Shown here: piece by piece, positions 55,730 to 64,000 of the stretch
Position numbering within the stretch: position 1 is the stretch's first letter
Layout of the letters: each line of letters opens with the position of its first letter
Source: Elmis aenea
Taxonomy: Eukaryota > Arthropoda > Insecta > Coleoptera > Elmidae
Assembly: GCA_947652605.1 (NCBI GenBank)
Contig: OX393576.1
Coordinates: 14,844,575-14,908,574, forward strand
Length of the DNA: 64,000 nucleotides
Reading direction: 5' to 3'
The notes under the pieces: model-generated
Seen by the model: only the letters and a program-made list of their open reading frames with translations
Databases searched by the model: none
What the model was told of the DNA's origin: nothing
Program-made: the position numbers and the translations under genes

Positions 55730-56119
55730 AAAAATAATTTTTATTTGAAACTATTGCAAATATTTTTGGGATCTGTAAATGTAAATTTAAAAAATAGTAC
55801 AAAATTACGTTGTGATATTTTATTTTCATTTTAATTTCTAAAATACAAGCAAAATATTATATCTTCTGAAAATAAAAAGATCGCCGTATAAAAATTTAAT
55901 TTATGTTGAGTTTTCAGTAGGTATATGAATATTGCATCATATTTCTTGCAATTTATGAGATCTACCGTGATTTTTGACGGGTTATACCACCATTTTCTAG
56001 TACGTAAATAAAATTCGCAAAAGTCTCGAAGTCCCGGGAATTCCCGGGACTTTGATAAAAAAAAGTCTCGAGTCCCGGGACTTAAAAAATTGTCGAGACT
56101 CAGAATCCTTAGTACGAAC

Positions 56120-56305
56120 ACTGCGTTAAATACTTACGCCCTTGTTAATTGCCAAACATTGATTAGTAGCATGGTAAAATTTCATCGCTTGAGCTATTCT
56201 GTTATTCTTCCTATTTGCTATTCTCTGCAATCATTGTTCCAAAATATTTAAAACTTGCCTCTATGATTTTCGCATATTTTTCTATGGCCAGCCTCGAATA
56301 ACGGT
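56120..56305 (-). pseudogene. RTE-like LINE fragment, upstream part
   Basis: On the minus strand the sequence reads IEASFKYFGTMIAENSK, then NRIAQAMKFYHATNQ in a shifted frame. This is the FKYLGT.I......E...RI.QA block that precedes LTYGSETW in RTE-type ORFs. It joins onto the fragment at 53700-54132 once the hAT-type element and one target copy are removed. At its other side it is cut by the element at 56308. Confidence 0.75.
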
Positions 56306-56307
56306 AA

Positions 56308-57388
56308 TACAGAGTGGACCAAATTGGAATGTTATACGGGGTATCTCGGTTCCGTAATAGTTGGCGAAAATCTGATATGTCTCTTGGGCAAATTTTTTGA
56401 GAAAAGAACATCTATGTAGGTAATCAGGTTTTTTTATATCGTTTTTGAAAATTTACTATAACTTATTTTTTTTATGATTATTTACAAACAAAATTACATT
56501 TTCTTAGCGACCTTGACTTTTTTAAATGGAGTCCCAAGTTGGCTGTAACAATATAAGAGCATTTTTTTAGCCTTTCAAAAATATATAGTTTAATTATTTA
56601 TTGGAAAAAACAATCGAGATATGGCTAATTTTGTAAAAAATTAACCATGATTTCGTAAACAAGTGATGTTTGCAATTAATAAACAAATAAACATCATATC
56701 CAAGTAATTTTTTCACCTTTTAACCGTGTATTTTTTTGTATTTTATAACTGTTTATTGTGGTATTGTGAACATGGCTAAATTTGAACACTTTGAAAAGTT
56801 TAATATGTTGGAAATTTACATTGTAAGTGATAAAAACGCATTGGCTGCTGCAGAATTTACTTGGAAATGACTTTTACTTGTTTAATCATAGCAAACATCA
56901 CTTGTTTACGAAATCATGGCAAACTTGATAAGGAAATTTACAAAATTAGCCATATCTCGGTTATTTTTTGCAACAAATATATAAAACCATATATTTTGAA
57001 AAGCTAAAACAATTATCTTTCATATAAAATCATTGCCGACTAGAGTTTCCATTTAAAACAATGTAAGTTTAATTCACATCTCGAAATTCAAGGTCGCTAA
57101 AAAAGTTTAATTTTGTTTTTAAATTAAGCATAAAAATCTGTATACAAAACCTTCAAAACATTTTGTTCTATTTTAATTTTTAATAAATAAAGAAGTTATA
57201 GTAAATTTTCAAAAACGATAAAATTTCATTTTTCGTCTGTAGTGCCAAAATAAAAAGCGATATAAAAAAAATGATTACAAAGGTGTTCTTTTTACTAAAA
57301 AATAGCCCGAGAGACCGATACAGATTTTCGCTAACTATTACGGTAACCGAGATACCCCGTAAAACATTCGAATTTGGTCCACCCTGTA
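56308..57388. mobile_element. Second copy of the 'AGAGTGGACCAAA' family, about 1.08 kb
   Basis: The ends are tacagagtggaccaaattgg and ccgaatttggtccaccctgta-type sequence (57365-57388). Ggggtatctcggttccgtaa and acggtaaccgagatacccc pair near the termini. It corresponds to 20098-21899 without the nested 500-bp element, so the two copies give the empty and filled sites. Confidence 0.9.
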
Positions 57389-58116
57389 TAACAGACGCCT
57401 CCCAGTCATTTGTTTTGTAAGCGTTATGTACAAAAGATCTTTAGAGTACTTAATAATATTTGAAAGAAAAAAAAAAGAACCACTGTTATAGATTTGTAAT
57501 GGTTATTGAAATTCCAATAGTTACGTAATAAAATTAATAGCTATTTAGTTGGCCTTTTTATCCTAATTTCCGAATTTTTATTTCTAGTTTGTGTTCCATT
57601 CTACGCTTAATAGTAGATAGTTAAGTATATTTAGTTTACATATCTCTCCATTCGCGATATAAATCAGACAGTGTAGTCACGAACGATAGTGAATTATGAT
57701 CTAAATTTTAAAACCATGATTTATTTTTCATTGGCATTGGAGTTATAACATTGAAATTATATTGTAAAATTGTCACGCATTATTTTTTTTCACTGTGTAT
57801 TCGTGAAGTTTGATTAATAACCCAATTTTGTAATATGCAAGTACACGACATGCGAATTTAAATAATGAATTAGTTTTGTATCTGATCTTGTCTAACTCCG
57901 TCGGAATTCAAAGGTAACATAAATTTTAAAAAATTGATTTGGTGAGGTCAAACAACCAACGATCATGGAAGGTAATTTTAATAAACTAGTTTTATACTTT
58001 TCCGTGAGTTAAATTTAGATCGCCTTTATATTTAATGATTTTATAGATCTCCGGGTGTTGAAGTACATTATTATACATTAATTTTAGTTAGGGAAATCCG
58101 TTTTTAATTGGAAAGT
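57389..58116. other. AT-rich DNA with no recognised feature
   Basis: No frames or termini. Confidence 0.4.
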
Positions 58117-58288
58117 AATAAAACACAGTTGTCTATCGCGGATTTGACATACGTCATCGTAAAGATAACAAATGCACATCATTTAATAGAAAATTTGTCG
58201 CCGTTTCCAAAAATATAAGGTTTGTTGGGGTTATTTTCAATAATTAAAAAGTTATAGGGGTGCGACAGTCAAACTGAATCACCCGATA
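58117..58288. mobile_element. Right arm only of the GATTCAGTTTGACTGTC family
   Basis: Tctatcgcggatttgacata, ataaggtttgttggggttat and gtgcgacagtcaaactgaat match the right arm of 27121-28042 almost base for base, ending aatcacccg. The left arm is absent. Confidence 0.85.
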
Positions 58289-58450
58289 TATCTATAATTT
58301 ATAGACCTAAAGTTTAAACTAATTTTTATTAAACTTTTGACAATACAATAGTAATTAAAATTATTAATTTTTAGCTTTTGTCATAAAAAACTTGTTTTTT
58401 GGGATTAATTCTTTAAAATTTCAATATAACCAATAATAATTTAAATTTTG

Positions 58451-58717
58451 TGCAGGGTGTTTTAGGCGAGACAATTATTAAAAATTCAAATGTGAATAAC
58501 TTAAGATTTAATTACATCAACATACATTTTTTGTCTTAAATGGTCCAGATTAAAGTCTTCATAAATCATATTTGCATTCTCTTATGTCTAGAATTAGTAT
58601 TTCAAAATTTATTGCATGTTTTGTAATTTAAAATCAGTTTATTTAAAATGTGTTTTTGCAGCAAATAAATTATAAAATATAAATCATAGAATTACAGGTG
58701 TTTAAACGGACCCTGTA
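58451..58717. mobile_element. Worn TACAGGGTG-type element, about 265 bp
   Basis: The left end is tgcagggtgttttaggcgag and the right end gtgtttaaacggaccctgta. Only the termini pair. Confidence 0.45.
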
Positions 58718-60425
58718 CAATCTATTCAAGGTAACTTGATCTCCACAGGGATGTCAGAAATTGCAAGAGATAAACTATCGGTTTAATGGAGTAAACTACA
58801 TAAATATACTTAATAAACTACTTATATTTTGGTAATAAAATCTATGGCGCACTAGATGTAGGCAAAAAAATAAAAACATGGGCTTATTTTAGTTAAGATG
58901 TCACACATACAATTGGTAATTTCAAAAAAATTATAAGAAAAAATTGTAGCTGTGCAGTGATGCTTGATATAGATTATCATCGATTAGCTTTTTGTTTTCG
59001 AATTGTAATACAAACTTTGTTTTTGTATGTTCATTGAAAATGTAATTACTATCGTTTCATGAAAATAGGGTTTAATAAAATTATTTTAAAAGCTGACAAA
59101 GTTAAGCAATTCCAGTGTTTTTAGCATTGAAGCAATGTGGATGCATTCACGCGTATGGTGTAATATTCTTGACTATGATACATTCGATAGCATTCGGATC
59201 AAAATAATAATTTATTGATAATTATTTATGTAGTACGCACTACCCAGAAATGTAATTATTATCTAATAATTGGTTAATCTGATTTCTATGCAAAAAAATA
59301 CATTGAGTTCCTTAACATTTATAAATAGCTTAAAAAACGTGTAGAAATTTTGGAAATCCTACTATCATCTCTCGTATATATTTTTTTGTTTGACTTTATT
59401 ATTCAGGTGGTAATTTTTAGTTCAATGGGTTGACTGTATAAATGATTAAGTACAAGAAAATAATTAGTATATACTATATACATTATGCGGAGTAATTAAT
59501 TAATTGAATAACTTGAAGTGAGTTCCAAGTCCACATTTAAACGAGACTCATTTATAATTATTTGTGTTCTTGCATACAAATAAAACCATTTTATCTGAGT
59601 TGGGTGTTATATGATAGTGTTTTAATAATGAACAATTATTCCACTAGACTAGACGATATAGTCCATAACGCGTCGTCAACTAAGCAACTTTTCTCATTTC
59701 TTTTTAAAGACTTATTTCGAAGAAATGCATAACGATTAAACAAGACTTTGTATCTATCGCAAGCAAAACGCAGTAGCTAAAGAACAATAGGGCTTTCGAC
59801 GTTTTCATTAATATCATGTGCAGGTACCAGGCATACCTAACGACATACTTTATTACACCCAAAATAATATAAATTACAGTAACTGTGACATATTTAACAA
59901 ATATATAAGATAAGAAAAGTTCGTTAGAGCTAAAATTAATGTGTGGATGTTTGTTTGTGATAACATAATTATATTAAATTAGAACAGGTAACGTGCATAT
60001 AAAAATAGTTAATTAAATAATTACTAGGGATATCGGATATTACAAAAAGAAGTTATTATTTTTTTGGTGTCTTTTAGTTTTTTACTTAATATGATGTTTC
60101 TCCATAAAGATTGTTAATTGATGTATATGCCAAATAAAAAAGTGACCATAGCATCTCAAAAACTACACAGGTTAGGTCGATTATAACCACGCCAGGCCTC
60201 TGTCTAACCCAAAAATTCACAGGACCGCATGTTTGCTGGTGTTGTTTTAATAATAATTGTAATAGCATTCAAATCGCACCACTAAAGTAAAGCATCAATT
60301 TTCATCAATAAAAAAGTATGCATTAATAAAATAATGCTTGTAACATTGAATGTCTTATTAAAATTGGGGTGGTGCATGAAAATATAGGTATGGTTAGAGT
60401 TCCACGACAACATTTGGGAACCGCT
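58718..60425. other. AT-rich DNA with no recognised gene
   Basis: A taacttgatctccacaggga stretch at about 58728 resembles an arm of the fold-back families. Nothing else was seen up to the hAT-like end. Confidence 0.35.
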
Positions 60426-60426
60426 G
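60360..60426 (-). mobile_element. hAT-like end CAGCGGTTCCCAAATG
   Basis: On the minus strand the terminus cagcggttcccaaatgttgt is followed by gtggaactctaacc. This is the Charlie-like hAT end type. The partner end is not seen. Confidence 0.5.
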
Positions 60427-60629
60427 GTCTTAAGTATAAATATTAAATTTTTGATTTCTAATGTTGACACTAAAAAAATTATAGTAAAATTAAAAATTGC
60501 AAGTTTTCAGTTTTCTTTAGAATGTTCCAGGAACTAAACACAATATGCATATAATATTTAGTTTATATTTTAAGCACTTAAAAATTCTCTTCATTGCTGT
60601 TTTAACCATATTTTTATGCATAACGGTTT

Positions 60630-60923
60630 TGAGATACGGTGGAAGTCTGTTATAACGCGCCTTTTATAACGCGCATTATATATATATATACCGCGGTACA
60701 ATTAATTGTAATTTTTTCGTTTTTAAATGTATATATTTACTGATATGAGAACAGAGTTTATTTTAATTTTATATGTTCCAAGTTCTAAATAACAAATAAA
60801 AATGAGTTGTTCATACTAAAATATAATAATATTCAACAATTCTGTTATACCGCGGATATCATATAGCGCGGGTCGGTTACACTCCCCGCAAATCCGCCTT
60901 ATAACCGACTTCTACTGCACCTC
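60630..60923. mobile_element. pogo/Tigger-like MITE, about 290 bp
   Basis: The left end gatacggtggaagtctgttataa and right end ttataaccgacttctactgc are inverted copies. Inside, ataacgcgc, accgcgg and cgcgggtcgg recall the CAGTAGAAGTC...TATAACGCGG ends of pogo-type Tc1/mariner relatives. A (TA)n run sits at 60678. Confidence 0.55.
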
Positions 60924-62312
60924 TGTTTTTAATGGTGAGCCATACATGCTGCGTACTTGGGAAGAGGGAAGTTGGGTTCCATAAATTACCCTTGCATACG
61001 CCACTGGATCGTTAGTTACTGTTTTGTTTTAAGTTAAATCTCTCACATCATCCCACATGTTAATTACGACAGTGTTTGCTTCTTACACTTTCACTTTTTA
61101 ATACACACAGCTTTATAAGACGTTAGAAAACTCTTGGCCCATCCTTATTTAAATATAGGCTGGGTACACGCTAACATTTTATAAATTTTAAGTAATTCAT
61201 GTCAACTTTAACACCTGAGTAACACATTATTTGAAATTAACAAATTATATTTTTGTGCAGAGAATTTATTTTAATATAATTGAAATTTTGCAAAAAAAGC
61301 TGTACCCAATCTTTAATTTCAAAATATTTAAATTAAATATTATGTTGACAATCAATTTCGTTCATGGGACAAAAATCTCGACCTGCGTCTTTGATGGAAC
61401 GCTGTTAACATTGCTGATAAACAAATCATTGCAATCACTAAAATCTAAACTAAATTAATACTTATTTTATTCAACAAAAGAGATTGTTTTGAACGTTTAA
61501 AAAATATATTTTGTGCATGTAAGGCCGAGCACCCATCGAACTGACGCGTGGTCTGACAGTGACATTTCTGTGACAACTTTAAAAAAATTAAATACGATGC
61601 ATATTCGTAAAGTAAGGCTGTTAAAATACCGAGAGTTTATTTTCTTTTAGTTCTATTAGATACTCTATACGTTAAACTACTTCTCTACATGGTTTCCATC
61701 ATTGTGGCAAATCTAATGACTTTTTTTATAAATAAATCCTTTTTTTTTTTTAATACGCCTCGTACTATAAAGGTTACCAGTCGTCAAAATGTCATTCGCT
61801 AATATTAATGATGCTCTTCGACAAATATTTTAGTTTTGTGTCAGTTGAGTCAATCCAAAATGTGGCTACATGCTACATGTCACATCATTGTCTCGATTTA
61901 GTGGATGCTTCTGGTAAAACTTGTACTTTTAAAAGGCATATAGAAGAAATCTTCTAACATTGAGAAGATAAAGATATTAATTTACGGAGTTCACATTGTA
62001 CATGTTTTTTTTCATTATCAATGTGTGACACCGTTGCGACAGTATTAATCTGATATTTTATGGCCGTTAAATTCGATTAATCGCTTTAGCACTGCCGGTT
62101 ATTTTAACCGCACACGTCGATTATAGAATTAAGCAATTAATTGATTCAGTACCAAAAAGGTGTTACATAAAACAGCTAAACAGCAAACATTAATAGCGCA
62201 ATTTAAATCGTCGATGGATATACTGCCGTTATGTACTGTTTTGGAATCATAAAATGTAAAGAAGTTTGTTAAAAACAACATAATATTGATTAAAAAAACG
62301 ACAAATTTACAT
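60924..62312. other. AT-rich DNA with a worn hAT-like trace
   Basis: Cttgcatacgccactgg (about 60989) is a hAT-type end remnant like that at 18277. No exon was recognised. Confidence 0.35.
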
Positions 62313-62345
62313 ATACAGGGTTAGGCGAATTTTTAGAACTAGGTT
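62313..62345 (+). mobile_element. Lone TACAGGGTTAGGCGAATTTTT end
   Basis: A terminus without a partner within the next 500 bp. Confidence 0.4.
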
Positions 62346-62614
62346 TTTAAGCTAAGTTTTTACTATTTATACTACCAAATAAGTACATCAAATTTATCTG
62401 ACGTCGATTATTGACGTCATCAACTTTAAAAAAAAAATGAAATGTGTATATTTTTACGAATTCAAAAAATAAAATTTTTATTATTATGGCCGTATAAGAG
62501 TTGTTGGGGTTGTTACCAAAACTGTCAAAGTGTCGCCTTATGGGCGTAATACATAAGGTTCAATCGAACATTTCGGTCGGTTAGCAATGCCTATGAGCGT
62601 ACCATAGAACCGCT

Positions 62615-62710
62615 TTCCTAACACCGTGTGTGTGTAATATAGTGAGGGCGCATAAAAATCCCACCGAAGGCGCCATGGCGCCCGCGAGCGCCGCGTTGCC
62701 GACCCCTGGA
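62615..62710 (-). mobile_element. hAT-like end CAGGGGTCGGCAACG
   Basis: On the minus strand it starts ccaggggtcggcaacgcggc and runs into a GC-rich stretch (gctcgcgggcgccatggcgc) and then atttttatgcgccctcacta. CAGGGGTCGGCAA is a common hAT terminus of animals. The other end is not identified. Confidence 0.55.
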
Positions 62711-62816
62711 CTATAGCATAGTTGACGCTGATGTTGCTTAGTTTTAGGGATAAACTTGTATTTTACATTGTGCAATCGGGCCTAGAAGTTTGCAAAGCAT
62801 TTTTAATCAAATCATA

Positions 62817-63712
62817 TACAGGGTGTCCCGGATTACATTTCCAGCATGGGGATCTCGCTTATTATAAGAGATACAGGTTTGTTTAAATTAGATGAATTAT
62901 TCCTTGGTAAGAGAGGAGCCACAATTAATTTTTAAAAGTGCAAAATTCCTCGTGCTTCAGATGTTATAGCAAAAAATATGAAAATGTCCAATTTCTTTTT
63001 TCTCTCATTAGAACAATTTTATTTGTACTTTCTTAGGGTACTTTTTAATGGAAAATGTAACTGTTATTTTAGATTATTTTTAACACCTACCATTTTCGAG
63101 ATATTACCCCTAAGTTCATTTTTTCTTATGGGTCGCGAAGTTGGCTATGGAATAGTTGAATATGCTTTTTACTCTCTTTAAAATGAGATATTACTTGCTA
63201 CATTTATTTTTATAAACAAGTCACAAAATCAAGAAAAATCATATTTTACCCATCACTTATCAAATGACAGTTACCATTTGTCTGCAGTATCATTTATTAG
63301 AATTTTACAGTATTGTTGTGTAATTTGATAGTCTTTGTAGCAAATTTGTTATCATATAATTATGGGCACATTTACAATTAATTAAAAATTTTATATGTTG
63401 AAATGCTACATTCTCGAAAATGGTAAGTGCTAAAAATAATCTAAAATAACAGTTACATTCTCCATTAAAAAGTACCTTAAGAAAGTACCAATAAAATTGT
63501 TGTAATGATTAAGACAAAAAAGTTATGAGAGAAAAAAGAAATTCGACATTTTCATATTTTTTGCTATAACATCTGAAGCACGAGGAATTTTGTACTTTTA
63601 AAAATTGATTGTGGCTCCTCTCATACTAAGGAATCATCTAATTTAAGCAAACCTGTATCTCTTATAATAAGCGAGATCCCCATGCTGAAAATGTAATCTG
63701 GGACAACCTGTA
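62817..63712. mobile_element. Fold-back element 'TGTCCCGGATTACATTTCC', about 895 bp
   Basis: The left arm is tacagggtgtcccggattac, agcatggggatctcgcttat, tataagagatacaggtttg. The right arm is caaacctgtatctcttataa, taagcgagatccccatgctg, aatctgggacaacctgta. Arms of about 400 bp are very alike (tgctataacatctgaagcac on the right mirrors the left), so it is a young copy. Confidence 0.93.
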
Positions 63713-64000
63713 TACAACTTCATTGTTTGTAATATTAGCTGGATCAGTAAAAATCAATTTATATGTTAAAAATGTCATACCCGATTTATACTGATTTTAC
63801 AGAAATTTAAACGGTGGATTGCTTATTTAATGAAGTGAACATTAAATTTGATTTTGAATGTTGATATATCTTTTTTGTTGATTGAAAATTAAATATAACA
63901 TCCAGTTACCACATTTGATGATATTCGATATCGTTGCTATTACAAACAAATACCGCTGTTGCATGTACATTTTTTATTACCATAATTTATTAATAATAAT
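63713..64000. other. AT-rich DNA to the window end
   Basis: Nothing recognised. Confidence 0.4.

Larger units (their letters stand above)
54133..56111. mobile_element. hAT-type element with 8-bp duplication gtacgaac, about 2 kb
   Basis: The ends tagggactttcccgggactc and its worn counterpart ctcagaatcctta are flanked on both sides by gtacgaac (54125-54132 and 56112-56119). CTCGAGTCCCGGGAC repeats lie near both ends (54160-54200 and 56040-56100). It has landed in a RTE-like LINE whose two halves match up across it. No transposase frame is visible. It carries a fold-back element. Confidence 0.88.

Noticed and set aside
16314..63712. Reading the long inverted repeats as LTRs or viral termini
   Set aside because: They are inverted, not direct, and have no tRNA primer site, polypurine tract or gag/pol frames.

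Overview
This is an AT-rich eukaryotic window, almost certainly from an insect. The reasons are short spliced exons with GT/AG borders, a jockey-like and RTE-like LINE content, mariner and hAT remnants, and very dense fold-back MITEs. A beetle is a plausible source, but that rests only on the repeat style and is not proven.

1-9.5 kb is the genic part. It opens with the 3' end of a jockey-like LINE with a poly(A) tail. Next is the long 3'-terminal exon of an unrecognised gene (about 859-2090, + strand). After about 3.3 kb of AT-rich DNA come the last exons of a Sec16 homologue on the + strand (5383-5619, 5675-6059, 6441-6643). Sec16 organises COPII budding at ER exit sites. Three further pieces explain its C-terminus: a short exon that stops at once (7291-7317), a 21-nt microexon candidate (7870-7890) and a terminal exon encoding a SSLSREV-type tail (8901-8981). 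This suggests two alternative C-termini. A 750-bp fold-back MITE lies inside the last intron. The N-terminal and central Sec16 domains are not in the window.

9.5-15 kb holds repeats, a degraded mariner-like transposase (minus strand, about 13.4-13.8 kb) and a sharp CpG-rich island (14570-14997) ending in a consensus GTAAGT donor. The island looks like a promoter plus a non-coding first exon of a + strand gene. If so, much of the remaining 49 kb may be its first intron. No convincing coding exon was found there.

15-64 kb is a repeat landscape. At least a dozen long inverted-repeat elements share a TACAGGGTG...CACCCTGTA terminus, a subterminal TCTCG..TTA..TAAGAG signature and often a central AACTATGGTTTCCATTT-like segment, although their arms are otherwise different families. 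They are nested in each other, in hAT-type elements with clean 8-bp target duplications (cataagca; gtacgaac) and in RTE-like LINE fragments. The clearest case is an RTE-like LINE split by a 2-kb hAT-type element, which itself carries a fold-back element holding a smaller hairpin.

I see no rRNA, tRNA, CRISPR, prokaryotic operon or viral gene. The window is best read as the 3' end of two protein genes, one probable promoter/first exon, and a large transposon-filled intron or intergenic space.
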